Of a DNA stretch of 64,000 nucleotides, positions 1 through 12,176 are shown one piece after another. The notes below the pieces were generated by a model. That model worked only from the letters and a program-made list of their open reading frames with translations, did no database searches and was not told the origin of the DNA. Source of the stretch: Elymus sibiricus. Lineage: Eukaryota > Streptophyta > Magnoliopsida > Poales > Poaceae. How positions within the stretch are numbered: position 1 is the first letter of the stretch; every line of letters begins with the position of its first letter. Location of the stretch: assembly GCA_039707655.1 (NCBI GenBank), contig CM077665.1, positions 81,345,954 to 81,409,953 on the forward strand. Direction: 5' to 3'. Both the position numbers and the translations under genes were made by a program.

Positions 1-2148
1 TATTCTTCCTCTTTGTGTAAACCTTGCATATTGTGAGAGAAAAGACATTAGAATCACTCCCTAAAGCATTATTATACATCAAAACATTATAAATAACAGT
101 AGAAAATCATGATGCAAAATGGACGTATCAGCCTCCTTTGCGCGGGGGATAGGCGTCAAGAGGCGGCGCGGGGAGAGTTCCGGTGTGGCGGCGTGGGGGA
201 GAGTTCCGATGTGGCGGTACACAACGGGGAGCGTGTGGTGTGGCGGAGATGGGCCGGGAGCTCACAGAGGAGTGGCCAGTGCGTGGTGGTTTTCCGGCAT
301 GCGACGGCGTCAGTGGCGGCGCAGTTGGGCCGTGGTTGCAGAGGGAGGTCCGGCTCGGCCTGGAGATGTTGCGCGAGCGACGACGGGGCGGCTTCTGTTG
401 TGCGTGGGCGGCCTGGGGTCGCGGGCATCGTCAGATGGCTTCCGGAGGCTGCAGCGCAGGTGTGGGTGGTGGCGGCGTCGACCGGATCTGATATGAGCCA
501 CTCAACTGTGAGAATTTGCAGCAGTTAATGCCCGGAAAAGAGCAGGTATGTACGTACATAAGTAACAATTTATATTTTATTGTTTTATGTTATTGGAAGC
601 ATCCATGATGTATGAAACAGAAAAATAAAATCTATCGCATGTCACAAGAGAACCCTAATGGTACATGTTACATGAATAGTGTTGAACTACTAAATGAACC
701 CTTATAAGGTGGTGTGGAACCAGTAGGAGTTCTTGATCAACTCAAAAAAGAACTAAGTGGAATAAATCAATTACATGCTCAGGTCGGTGTTTTTTTATTG
801 ATCAATTCTTCTCAGTGTTCTTTTATTGATCAATTATTCCCCCTCTCCTAAAGTCCTTCTGCAAGCTTCTATATATGCTGCATCCTTTTATACCCAATTG
901 ATTTAGTTTTATGGGTTTGTGCTCTTGTTAATTTCTTAACTACGGATATGGTGTGGTGACGCAGAGCTATTTGGAAGAGTTCACGGGCAAATATGCTAGA
1001 GAGAGATTTGATGCACCAAGAGACTCCTTTCTGTCGGACTTGCTTTCGATGCTGAGAGGACTGCAAACAAAGGGGTTGACAAAAGACAAATCCCATGAGA
1101 AATCAAAGGACGACAAGAGAATGTTGGATTCTCGGTGATCTAAGGATCTCAAGGTAGTTGTTAGTATGATGATATTGTTATGGTGCCCTGGTGTGCACTG
1201 CTTGGCATCGGGGATCGACTTGGGATGTATTTATCATGAAGATCGATGGCGACACACCACGACTGTGCTTGGCACGACTCGGCTGGGTAGAAGATCATGC
1301 CCGACGACAAGGGTGTCATCCCACCTCCTCTCCACGCCACACATACAAACATGTCAGCTATGTGCCTCAAACTAATCGAGAGTTGTGAGCCTATCTACAC
1401 CTCCCGTCCGGATCCAACTGCCCAGGATGCCAGACCGGCAGCGGGCGTGCTGGCTCAGTGTCGAGGCGCGACGGAATAGGTTGTTTGGTAGAGAAGGAGG
1501 AGGGCCATGTCGTGGCGAGGAGACGAGGGGGTGGGCGGCGACGTGGAGGGGAGTGGAGCCGGTGGGGAGAGGGAGGCGTGTGCTTAGCCATGGCGTGGAG
1601 GGAGGGTGCCTGGGAGAGATGGCGGTTGGATGCGTGGCGGGAGATGAGATCTGTCGACACCCGTTGACTGGTGGGGAGAGCGGGAGACGACTGTGCAGTG
1701 AGTGAGTGAGGGGAATGACTGTTTTTTCCTTCAAGAAAAAGAGAAAGGAGCAACTGCTACGCGGTGACATAAATGCCACATAGCCTAGCAAGTCTTCTTT
1801 AGAAAAAAAAATCATCCAAGTGATCTATTGTTATGGGCTATCATTTCTAGCTCGTTAAAATCGGGATGCGACTCATATTGTACCATACAAATGAAGCTAA
1901 AGACAACATTTCTCACAATCTATTAAAATATTTTAAACCCATCAAATATATCTACGTTTGCAACAAATAATTAGTTAGATCATTGCTCTCTATGTACATA
2001 ACTTTCTATTATGTCTTTTATCGTCTTACAACATCAAAAGTGAAGTGGATTTCAATTACTTTTCGATTGTTATGGGCTATCATTTCTACACATGCAAAAT
2101 TTGACATGCATTATGTCTGTATATGCAACTGACAAAAAAATTATTCAT
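1..2148. other. Unassigned DNA with two GC-rich tracts
   Basis: No exon structure or domain could be recognised. GC-rich tracts at about 120-500 and 1380-1700 give overlapping open frames in several phases, which is what composition alone produces. An identical motif (TTGTTATGGGCTATCATTTC) occurs near 1828 and again near 2068, showing an internal repeat close to the candidate Helitron end at 2179. The tract could be the body of a decayed Helitron carrying gene scraps, but no 5' terminus was identified. Confidence 0.4.
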
Positions 2149-2179
2149 GGCCCGTGGCAACGCATGGACAATCTATTAG
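2149..2179 (+). mobile_element. Possible Helitron 3' terminus
   Basis: A GCCCGTGGCAACGCATGGAC tract is followed about 10 bases later by TCTATTAG and then T. Plant Helitrons end in a GC hairpin of the GCCCGTGGCAACGCACGGGC kind, a short spacer and CTRR, inserted before T. Here the second stem arm and the last four bases carry C-to-T type changes, so this would be a decayed end. No start was located. Confidence 0.35.
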
Positions 2180-2545
2180 TAGGTACAGTGGTTGGGTCAC
2201 GAGGGTTCCCCAACCAGATATGGCAACTTACGTCTAGATTACATGTGAATTTGACGATATTATGAGCTTCAAAATAATGTTCCTACGCTCAAAAATAGAA
2301 TTACAAGAATGAAAACCACCACTGTGGTCTGTTATTTCAAGTAGAATTGCACTGTGTTGGCCGCTGCTTCTTTGCTTGATATCCTTCACAACTCCCCAAC
2401 AGTAGGAGGCGACACAAAGGTGTTGCACTCCCAGGTCCCCTGCAAGTGCCATAGCTTCACGACAAGGTAGTGCTTTGATCATTGTACGGTCAGTAATGCC
2501 ACTGAAAACTATCACTGATGAGCCCTGGTATACACCTCCTGCATC

Positions 2546-3261
2546 CAGTGGCGGATCCAGGAATTCAATTTTGGGTGTTCAAATTTATTTTTCCACCCGA
2601 ACAGAGAAGTCCATGGGTCCACGCCAATACAAATTGTTCACAATAACAACAATATCTCAAAAAACCAAGAAAAACACAAAGACTTATATATCTCTCGAAA
2701 TCCAAAGATAGTTCATTGTTGTTTTTAAGTCAACGGTCTTCCTCATTACTAATGTGGTTGTGCACAGAGCTAGATATCTCTAAATCCAAACATAAGCTAC
2801 ACATGTCCGCCTCCGATCCAAATGCGGACCAAAATTGGGTCTGAAATGGATCGGTGCGGACACGAAGCGGACATGATTTGAAAATGGATCTTTGCATTGG
2901 GTCATTATTTTTGTCCGCGGTGACCCAAAAAGACATTGGCAGACAAAATGGATCACCAGGTCGGAATTGCTCTTAGTGAATTTGGACTGAGCTTTTTTAG
3001 GGGTATTTGGACTGAGCTGAGCGGTTGAGTATCTCGTGAGTGAGGGCAGAAGTCGCTCTTGCTGCTCTTGGGCTGCTGGTTAGTGGGTTCTGCCGCTGCA
3101 GCCGATGGGCTATTATTGATCTGTTTGCCACACGAGAACTGCGTAGTCTCTCAAAGTATGTGCTCTTAGTATTTTTGTCATATACCTATATGTAGTAAAA
3201 AAATGCAGGAAATTTTGGGTGTACATTTGTACACCCATGACCCCTATTGGATCCGCCCCTG
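2546..3261. mobile_element. hAT-type non-autonomous element, 716 bp
   Basis: The ends are inverted: CAGTGGCGGATCCA at the left and TGGATCCGCCCCTG at the right. A perfect 8-bp target duplication, CCTGCATC, flanks them at 2538-2545 and 3262-3269. An 8-bp duplication with CA..TG ends is the hAT signature. A GGGTGTACATTTGTACACCC palindrome sits just inside the right end. No transposase frame was seen, so the element is non-autonomous. It interrupts the LINE relic and is therefore younger than it. Confidence 0.88.
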
Positions 3262-3399
3262 CCTGCATCCCTGCATATAGACGTTGCTACTCCTTGATAA
3301 CCGTTGTTGGATACCGCCTTGTCAACGGTAAACTTCATGTAACCTACCGTGGGTGACAGTCAACGCTCCATAGAGTCAGTCACTTGCTGCACCGACCTA

Positions 3400-3557
3400 T
3401 TCCCTCCGTTCCTAAATATTTGTCTTTTTAAAGATTTCACTACGGACTACATATGGATGTATGTAGACATAATTTGAAGTGTAGATTCACTCATTTTGTT
3501 TCGTATGTAGTCCGTAATTGAATCTTTAAAAAGACAAATATTTAGGAACGGAGGGAG
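3400..3557. mobile_element. Stowaway MITE
   Basis: The terminal inverted repeats are TTCCCTCCGTTCCTAAATAT at the left and the matching GGAACGGAGGGAG end at the right, with TA on both sides (3398-3399, 3558-3559). At 158 bp with an almost fully palindromic body it fits the Tc1/Mariner-derived Stowaway class common in Triticeae. It sits inside the LINE relic. Confidence 0.92.
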
Positions 3558-4009
3558 TAGCATGCAACGTAGGCATTGATAAATGAGTTATACTGTTGTG
3601 GACTTTCAACTTTGAAAGATGGACTCGTAGATACCTTTCACCTCGCATACCAAAATGACCATAAAGTTATGGCCATCTTCGTGAACTTTTCCTGGCTCAA
3701 GCTATCATGCATTTTAAATATCCAACACTTTGCACTAGACTCTGTGTTATCCATCATCCGCTCCACCAGAACATCGTCATAGAGCACCCAATTGCATCTG
3801 GCCATGGTGCAACTTATGAGTGTGTGTCCCGATGAATCCTCCCCATCACATAGAGGACAGGCATCAACATGTGAAATGTTTCTGTTATGAAGAACATCGG
3901 CCGTCAGGAGAGAGTGTCGAACAAGTCTCCAAAAGAACACCTTCCAATTGGTTATAGTGTAATTCAATAGCTGACGCACACCCTCCAACCGAGCGAGCCG
4001 ACCCATTTA

Positions 4010-4571
4010 AGGTTGTAGTTGTAGTGCTTTTTCTTGTGACCGGTTCATTGTGTTTGTTTCTGTGTTTTTTTTTTCTGGGCTGAGTTTTGTTCGTTTTCTT
4101 TTCCTTTTCCTTTTTTATTTTCTTATTTTTACTTCTTTTATATGAATTTTTCATGAACTTTTTTATTTTTCAAATACATGACCTTTTTCAAATGAATGAA
4201 CTTTCAGCTTATGAACTATTCGCGCACACTTTTTCAACCTTTGTGTACTTTTTTCAAATTTGATTTTTTTTCAAATTCATTTTTTTCAAAATTGATGAAC
4301 TTTTTCCAAACTTATTTTTTTTTCTGAAATCCACGATTTTTTCAAAATGGATGAATTTTTCTAAGTCCATAATTTTATAAAAAATTCATGGCCTTTTTGC
4401 ATATTCATTGACATCTTAAAAAAACATATTCATGAACTTTTTTGCAAATCTATGAAATTTATCAAGATCATGTTCTTTCAATTTTTATTTACCTTTTACG
4501 AATTTTAAGATTCTTATTTTTACAATAGTCAAAACAGTCAAAAGTTGGGCAAATATAGGACTAGTGCATCC
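4010..4571. repeat. AT-rich degenerate repeat block
   Basis: T-rich DNA with recurrent TTTTTCAAATTCATGAAC-like units and no coding signal. Blocks of the same texture occur at 21340-22130 and 23700-24480. The first two now flank the composite Harbinger-like/Copia insertion and may have been one continuous block. Confidence 0.6.
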
Positions 4572-4574
4572 TGA

Positions 4575-5006
4575 GAGCATCTCCACCTGTGCCCCAAGGA
4601 TGCCCCCCCCCCAAGGAGCATTTTTTAGCGTCGGCGGACCAAAAACAGCCCAGCCGCACCCTCAGGAACCCACTTCCCGCCGGAAATGCATAAAAATACA
4701 ACCGGCGATCCCAACCCAAACCCAGCTCCCCGGGAGGGAGCTGGGGGCGCCGGCTCTATTTTGACGCAATCTAATTGGCCCACGTCAGCCACCCACCCCT
4801 CTCTCTCTCTCCTCTCTTTTCTCTTTCCTTTCTCCCACCAACCGCACAGGGAAGCAACCGGACATGGCACTAGGTGTGACCGGAGGCCGTCCGAGGCACC
4901 GCCGGGGCGGAGTTCGCGTGGGCCGCCGGGGCGGAGCTCGCCGCCTGCGCGCTCGTGTGGGCCGCCCTGGCGCGGAGCTCGCCCTTGCTGCCGTCTCCGT
5001 CCATCC
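4575..5006. mobile_element. Harbinger-like element, left part
   Basis: The left end reads GAGCATCTCCACC, preceded by TGA. The matching right end (GGCTGGAGATGCTT then TGA) lies at 21089-21105, beyond the Copia element. The combined length without the insertion is 917 bp, and both parts share GC-rich GGGGCGGAGCTCGCC motifs. The 3-bp duplication and GAGCATCTCC ends suggest a PIF/Harbinger-type element. The TGA target departs from the usual TTA, so the class is likely rather than certain. Confidence 0.7.
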
Positions 5007-6604
5007 TGAAAGTGCGTTATATCGACTAGAGGGGGGGGGGGTGAATAGGCGATTTTTACAAATTCATCACTGAGGAATTTCAACTTGAGGAATTTGAAAT
5101 GTGATGAATAACTTGCAGCGGAATAAGTACTTAGGTGCATGCGAAACATAGCAGTAGCATGGTCATCGTGATGAAATAGAGCATGCACAGATTACAGGTA
5201 GCGTGATACAGGATGTGCAGGTGATGAACAAGGTAACTTGAAGAATTTGGGGTGAGGAAATTGAGAAAGTCTTCAGTCAAACTCTTCAAACAGTAACGAT
5301 CAATTTCATCAACAAGTATACAAGGAAATTAAAGGGTTGAGGAAATAGAACCAGGTAGCTCGATGAAGACAATGATTTGATGACCCAGTTCCAACTGCTG
5401 TGACAGTCGTACGTCTGGTTTGGAGCGGCATGGTATTTAAACCAGAAGACACACAGTCCCGGAACACACAGTCCCTACCGTATTCTCCTTGAGCTAAGGT
5501 CACACAGACCTCGCCCAACACTCGTGGTAAGTCTTCAGGGTAGACTTCCAAAACCCTCACAAACTGGTCACCCAGCGATCCACAATTTACTGCTGGCTGC
5601 TCTAGACCAAGGTCACTTCGTGATCCCCAATTGACTGCAGGATGCACTAGACCATGACGCCTAACCGTCTGGAAGATACACAGTCTTCAAAGGTAACAAG
5701 CGTCGGTTCCACACAGGAACAATTTCTTCAGTGATGCTCAATCACTTTGGGTTTGGTGGTTTGGTTTGGGGTTTTTCCTCACTGATGATTTTCTCTCAAA
5801 GTCTTCGGAGGATGGGTTTTTCCTCACTGGTGATTTTCGCTCAAAGTCCTCGAGGAATGGGATGCTCTCAAATGACAAGTGTCGGTTCTCTCTCGGAGCA
5901 GCCAACCAGCTAGTGGTTGTAGGGGGTGGCTATTTATAGCCAGGGAGCAACCTGACATGATAAGACATAAATGCCCCCAATGATATGACCGTTATGTGGA
6001 TAGGATGATTGGGGACAGCTGGCGCTTAGCACAGCAACGGTCGGAATTTCGAACTATGAAAGTCCTCAGGCTTATCATGTTCCTCACTTGTAGGCAATTC
6101 GCACTAGCGAAATCCTAACTCCTCAGTTAGACCAATTTCCTCAGAGACCAGAAGATCATCGTCTCTGTCACTGAAGAACTTGACTGAACTGCAAGAGATT
6201 TCCAAAGGCTTCACTCGAAGGATTGGATAGGTTGAGGCTTTTGAGTTGAGCATCAGTTAGAAATTTTCCTTAGTATTACCTCGGCCCACTTTAACGGTAC
6301 GGTGTTTCCTATGACTCAAAGAAAGGAAATGAAACTACGAAAACAAAAGTCTTCACGCTTCATAGTCCTCGTTCATATCTTCAAGGTCACACCAACTTCT
6401 TCTTTTTCAAAGTCTTCAGGGAATACCAAAGTCTTCACCAAAGTCTTCAGTTGAAGACATACATTTTTAGGGGTCGATAATCTCCGAATGTATCAAACTC
6501 CTCAGCGACTTATAGAGCCTGTGTACACTTACAAACGCATCAGTCTCTTAACCTATAAGTCTTCAATACACCAAAATCACTAAGGGGCACTAGATGCACT
6601 AACA
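5007..6604 (-). repeat. 3' LTR of the Copia element
   Basis: 1598 bp, starting TGAAAGTGCG and ending GCACTAACA. By eye it differs from the other LTR at about 19 positions, plus a 10- versus 6-G run, a duplicated ACACAGTCCCGGA-type unit near 5450-5475, and two rather than four copies of an 11-bp CAAAGTCTTCA unit near 6430. Element orientation makes this the downstream LTR. Confidence 0.95.
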
Positions 6605-6619
6605 ATCTCCCCCTTTTTG
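6605..6619 (-). other. Polypurine tract of the Copia element
   Basis: Read on the minus strand, CAAAAAGGGGGAGAT abuts the 3' LTR. This is the expected second-strand primer position. Confidence 0.85.
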
Positions 6620-7125
6620 GTGATTGATGACAAATAGGTTAAGTTTTCAACGGGGATAATAATATGGAGTGTAAGTACTGAGTTTGAGGAATTTAATTGC
6701 AAGATATAGAAGAGCTCCCCCTGAAGATGTGCATATTTGAGGAATTTGCTTTGGACTGCAAATGCACATAGCAGGTTAAAAACATGGAGAACTCCCCCTA
6801 TATCTTGTAATCCATACACGCATTTAATATATATCACGAGGAAATTGAAATGCATGATGAAAAATGGGGTCTGAGGAAATTCAGCATGCGTGCATTAAGA
6901 TAACTTGAGGAAATAGCATGGGAAAAGTAGTTCAAAAGCATCAGACCACCATCGGACTTAAGTTTACAACTCATCCAACAAAAGCTTCAGACGAGCGAGA
7001 GTTGTAACTTAAACAAAAACAGCTCATATATAGAGACCCGCTTGAAGACTAACTCAAATTTTCTCCCCCTTTGTCATCAAAGACCAAAAGGGACAAAAAA
7101 TGAGGACTAACGCCCCTGAAGAATT

Positions 7126-10100
7126 TCATCTTGAAGGTGGTGGAGGAGCGCCAGCGTTGTCGGGGTCGTTTGTTGATGTAGGGCCTGCAGCAGTGTCGTC
7201 AATATCCTCAGCTTCATCCGCCTGGCGTGATGAAGAATATGAGCTTGTAACCAGCTGAGGAACTTGAACTTTCTTCCATTTCTTCCTTGGAGGGATGGAC
7301 CAATCAAAGTCTTGCTGAAATTCCATCTCCTTGAGTTCTTCAGGAGTCTTGAGGTGAGACAGAATGGCCCATGTGCGGTCGAAGACTTCATGAAGATAAT
7401 AGTGGTTCTTCCTCACAGAGTTGTGCGTGATAGTCATGTCTCGAAGAAGTGAACCAAACTGACGTTTTACCCACTTGTGATTGCGATCAATCTTCTGATG
7501 AAGACTTAGAAGAAGCTCTCGATCAGTCATCACACGAGGGGCAGTGTCTTGAGGATTTTGCGCTGAGGCTTTTGCAGTAGAATCTTGGGTAGCAGAGTCA
7601 TCATTGGTGGAATAGGATGCAGCTTTGCGAAACTGGCCATCCAATGGACGAGTACCTTCATCAATGACAGCTTCTCCTTTTCCCTTAATTGAGGAAAATG
7701 TATTCTTGAGGACTTCAATCGGAGGCAGAAAGCTGAAGTGATTCTGAAAGTCAGCCTTGAAGGGGATTGAAGACCTTGATCTGATGAATTTCATGATCCA
7801 GGGAGCGTAAGGCTTCAACTCAAAGGGTGACATAGCTGCATTGGCCAAAGTCCTCATGAAGAAATCATGGTAATGTATGGGAATCCCATGAATGATGTTG
7901 AATAGCATGTTCTTCATGATTCCCTCCACTTCTTCTTCTTCAGAATTGTGGCCCTTCTGAGGACAAAGGGTTTTGGTCAGAATGCGATATACTGTCCTGG
8001 GCACATAGAGCAAATCCTTCACAAGGAAGGAAGTCCGTTGAGGTTGGCCCTGAGCCAAAGGCTTCATTAGCACTTGCATCATGTGATTGGGCAGAGCAGG
8101 TTCATCAAACAGGCATCTTGCTCCTTCTGAGGGAATTGGTATTGGGACTGATCGAAGCAATTCAGAGGCTGGAGCAGTGTAGTGAGTAGATCCAGTCATC
8201 CAGTCCAAGACCCAAGAGTTGATGTCAGAGGCATCACCTGTGATGTGCAAGGTGGCATAGAATTGAAGAATTAGCTCTTCATTCCAATCACATATATCCA
8301 CACAGAATGGAAGAATTCCCGCATCATGAAGGACTGCGAGCACGGGTGTGAAGCATGGGATAGTTTCCATGTCCGCATGAGGAATTTGTCGATGCTCGAA
8401 GACTTTCTCCTTGTCAAACAACACTGATGCATAGTAGTTCATCTGCGTAGGTGTCCAGAATCTTGTGCGTCCGGCCCTTGCAGAGTCATATGGATTTGGT
8501 CCGTTGAAGAAAATGTGCTCGTTGAAGAAATTGGTCTTGATGAATTTGGGGCGCTTTGAGCTTTTGAAAGGCATCTTGGGCTTCGGCTGAAGATTTGGCT
8601 TGAAGCGGCCCACAACTTCCAGAGGAGGAACTTCTTCAGATTGAAGAATTTGAATATCAGTTTTCTCATTTGCAATCTGAGCAGCAATTTCTTCAGCTGT
8701 AGCAGCTGGAATTTCTTCAGTATGAATTTCTTCAGTCTGGGCTGGAGACTGAGGAATTTGAGTGAGGGGAGTGTACATTGGAGAATTTGGGTGTGCAGCT
8801 TCCCAATATTGATCATGGATAAGAGGAGTTGAGTTTCCAATATCCACTTCCTCTTCAATTTCTTCAACGTCGGCCTCTTTAGCAGTCAACTGAGGCAGAG
8901 GCGATGATACCAGTGGAGTTGAAGCATTTGCTTCCACTTCAATTTCTTCATCAATCTGCTCTGAGGAAGCAGCAGAATGATCTTCTTCATCTTCATCTGG
9001 AACTTCATAGTCAGTACCAAATGGAACTATCTCATAGGAAGGCATTGAGGAGATTGGGGTTGCATCAATAGGCTCTGTTGAGGCACTTGGCAGTGTCTTC
9101 AATTTCTTCACTGCTGAGGAATCTGAGGTTGATGCTTTTCTCTTTAGTGCAGCCTTCTCCGCAGCCTTAGTTTTCTTCGCTTCTGATGCAGAAGGAAGGT
9201 TGATGTTCTTCACCCTTGAGGACTTTGCAGTTTTAGCAGAGGGTGAAGGAGGAGCAGTTTCTTCAGGCATGACTGATGCAGTCGCCCTAGCAGTCTCAAT
9301 TTCATCAGGCGCAGCAAAAGCTTCAGCTGGCCTTACAGTTTCTTCAGGCGCAACAGTGGAGGTTGCCCTGACAGGTTCTTCAGCAGCCTGAATTTCTTCA
9401 GCCGCGCGTGCAATTTCTACAGCAGGCTGAGCAGATTCTTCAGCCTGAGGAACTTGTTGTTGCAATTGAGCTGCAACCCTTGAGTTGTGATCTTTAACAG
9501 CAGCTTGGGCTGCCCTGACAAATCTCACTTTGGTGCCCTTCCATTCAGCATCATATTTCGCTTGTTCATCAGTCAGGCATCGAATCTCAGACTGAACTGT
9601 GATGAGTTGAGTAGGAGTCAAATTCATCACATTGTTCTTCAGGAACTTTTCTTTTCTTGCCCTGCTCCTTTTTGCTCTCTGAGCTTGATCTCTTTTCCAT
9701 TTTTCCTCAGCAATGAAGTGGGTGAGGACATGGTCCACGGCAATAGGCAGTTTTAGTGAGGAAAGAGGTGTGCTGGGATCCTCATGCCATATGTCGATGA
9801 AATTGAGGATCATCTTAGGATCCAGCATGAGAGGCACAGAGCTACTCTTGGCAATTGCAGCCTTTTGCTGACTGTTTCTGATGATTTCTTCAAATTCTTC
9901 GTTAGTAGCATCATCATCATCATCATCCTCAGATCCTGAGGGTATATTCACAGTAGCTTTGCTATTGTGAGGACTTGGTCGTTGACCTCATCCAGCAGTT
10001 CTTTTCAACTTCATCAAAGTAGGACTTGTTGAAGACCGTTCTTGGGCTGAGGAACTAGCAGAAGCCCCTGAATTAATTGATAAGCCAGATGTCTTCTGAC

Positions 10101-10698
10101 ATGTTGTAAGAGTTACAGGAGTTGAGGACTTTGCAGCAGCAGCTGATGATTGTGCAGCTACTGAAGGCATTGCAGTGGCCTTTGAAGAATCTACTTGAGG
10201 ATTTTGCTGTGAAGACTTTGAAGTTGAAGATTTTGATTTCACAGCAGATTTCTTTGCTAGTGATTTCTTCGGAGCACTCTCAGAAGCTCCGGCAGAGGCA
10301 GCAGCAGCAGCAGAATCTTCATTGAATTTCTTCACTGCAGCTTTGGCAGTTCTCTGAAGTTTTTGTTGAAGTTTTGCCCATTCATCAGGAAAGTCTTCAC
10401 CACGAGCAATGCTAGTGGGATCAACTTCTTGATCAGCAGCAGGAGGAGCCCTTTTGCAAGGAGGTTTGAGGGCGAATTTCCTCATGTACTTGGGAGTGAC
10501 ATAGCGGTAGTCTCTCCATTCCTTCATCCACCTCCGTTCAATCCTCTGAATTCTGATTTTCCTCTGCTCCTTTGTTTCTTTGCCATGAATGGCCTCATCT
10601 GGAGTACAGTAACCAGCATACAAATCCTCAGGTATCTCAAAAACTGTGTTCTATTCAGCCTTCTTTCCACCCTTCTGAGGTCTTTTGCCATCAGCCAT
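7126..10698 (-). pseudogene. Third ORF of the Copia element (env-like position)
   Basis: One long frame lies downstream of pol, as in Sireviruses, where this ORF is often called envelope-like. It begins at an ATG at 10696-10698 and is broken by two in-frame stops: TAG at 10651-10653 and TGA at 9988-9990. The rest, about 950 residues, is open to 7126. The N-terminal third is rich in Lys, Ser and Ala, then comes an Asp run, then long Glu/Ala/Pro-rich stretches. A globular part follows (about 8500-7750 in the DNA) with aromatic-rich segments such as FFNEHIFFNGPNPYD and LPFCVDICDWNEE, resembling domains annotated as putative plant transposon protein. I see no convincing signal peptide or membrane span, so a surface role is unsupported. 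Both stops could be single transitions. Confidence 0.75.
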
Positions 10699-11806
10699 TT
10701 TCTTCACTTGATGACTTTGAACTCTTGATGATTCTGAAGAAGTGCACAGTTTTTCCTCAAGAAACGCTGCAAATGAGTTAAGTTGATGAGAACCTAGTGA
10801 TTCATCTGCAGACATTTTGGTACCTGTGAACAGAGTATAGGTGCGAGGAATTTGAAGAGGTCATATGCGTTCTCAGAAATTTTTCAAAATACATCAAGTT
10901 GAGGATTTTGACCATAGATGTCTTGAGGAATTTCACTAAGTGTTCTTGACTTAGGTTCCAGAGTTGTGCGAATATGTAGATCCACACAATTGAGGAATCT
11001 TGAAGAAAATCATAACTTAGAGAAAAAACATCAAGGGATTGAAACATGTGAAGTGCTTAAGAAGGTTATTCTTGAAGAATAAACACTTTTGAGGATTTTG
11101 TGGAAGAAATGAAGATCAAACAAGGATAGTAAAATTAGATTTTATTTACCCTGATGAAGAACACGACGAACAATGAGATGAAATCTGGGAAGTTCGTCCG
11201 TTCAGATCTCCCACGCCCTAGCTTGGCAGAGGGAGACAGCTACAGCGGCGGCGAGGTGAAGACTTCCGCGGCCGATGCGAGTACGGCGACGGCGAGGTTG
11301 AGGCAGTGAAGCTCTTCCTCTCCGACGGCGATGATTTTAGCGGCGGCGCTAGGTCTGAGCTCGGGAGAGATAGAAGTGAGGAGTAACTCGAGCACAGTGA
11401 AGGGGAGGGGGTATTTATAGCGGCAGTAAAAACGAATCGGCCCGAAGATTTTGGACCAGATTGCCCCTGACCCTTACTCTCCATGCGACAGGTGTCACCC
11501 ACGTTCTGAGTAGTGGAGATAGTGGGGGATCGTGGCTTATCCAGTCGCAGGAATCGGAACGGTTTGAGCGGGAAGCGCCGAAAAATTTGATAGTGAAGAT
11601 ATTAAAGTTTCGTTCGCAAATTCTTCAGCTGTCAAGGACACAGTGAAGACTTTGAACCAGTTTCAAAGCAGAACGCATATGAAGAATTTGTGAACAGACT
11701 GGGTTGAGTTTAGCATAGAGGGGGAACGGGTCCGATCACATTCACTTAGATGAAAATCAACTTGAAGAATTAGCAATAAGTGAATGCTGTTGAGGACTTG
11801 AAAACT

Positions 11807-11851
<45 letters not shown>

Positions 11852-12176
11852 AATGAAGAACCTTAGTTTCATAGTTTGAAGAATTTGAAAAGTTGAGGAA
11901 TTTGCAAACTTGAGGAATTTGACAATTTGAAGACTTTGCAAAATGATGAAAAACTCAACTTTGAAGAATTTCAACTATTGTTGGTGGCGTGACCCACCGT
12001 ATAAGAATGATGATTTCAGACACCGCGTACAATTGTCGTAGGGTTCTGAGAATCAAATTCTTCGTTAATTTCTTCACACTTAGAGAGTTATTCTTCATTG
12101 ATTGAAGAAAAACGTTACTTCGTGTGTTGCACATCAAAGTCATCAATTTTGCATAAGTGTTAGGATGTGTGTCCTT
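10699..12176. other. Non-coding spacer between pol and third ORF
   Basis: About 1.5 kb inside the Copia element without a convincing frame. It contains many GAAGAATTTG/GAGGAATTTG-like units, a GC-rich stretch at 11200-11500 and a (TA)n run. The repeated units match those in the LTRs and coding parts of the same element. Confidence 0.6.
11811..11848. repeat. (TA)n microsatellite
   Basis: Nineteen TA dinucleotides in the Copia internal region; a candidate polymorphic marker. Confidence 0.95.

Larger units (their letters stand above)
2234..4006 (-). pseudogene. LINE ORF2 relic (zf-RVT plus RNase H)
   Basis: Two pieces of a non-LTR retrotransposon polyprotein lie in the order expected for the minus strand. 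The 3640-4006 piece resembles the reverse-transcriptase zinc-binding (zf-RVT) region, with a CPLCDGEDSSGHTLISC Cys/His cluster and the WKVFFWRLVRHSLLTADVL type of lead-in. The 2234-2515 piece resembles a plant RVT_3 RNase H C-terminus, with ALPCREAMALAGDLG and a Phe-rich tail. The endonuclease and RT parts are absent. An hAT element (2546-3261) and a Stowaway MITE (3400-3557) later inserted between the two pieces. It is a dead remnant and encodes nothing usable. Confidence 0.7.

Noticed and set aside
109..528. Open frames in several phases near the left edge
   Set aside because: Overlapping frames of similar length on both strands in a GC-rich tract indicate composition rather than coding.
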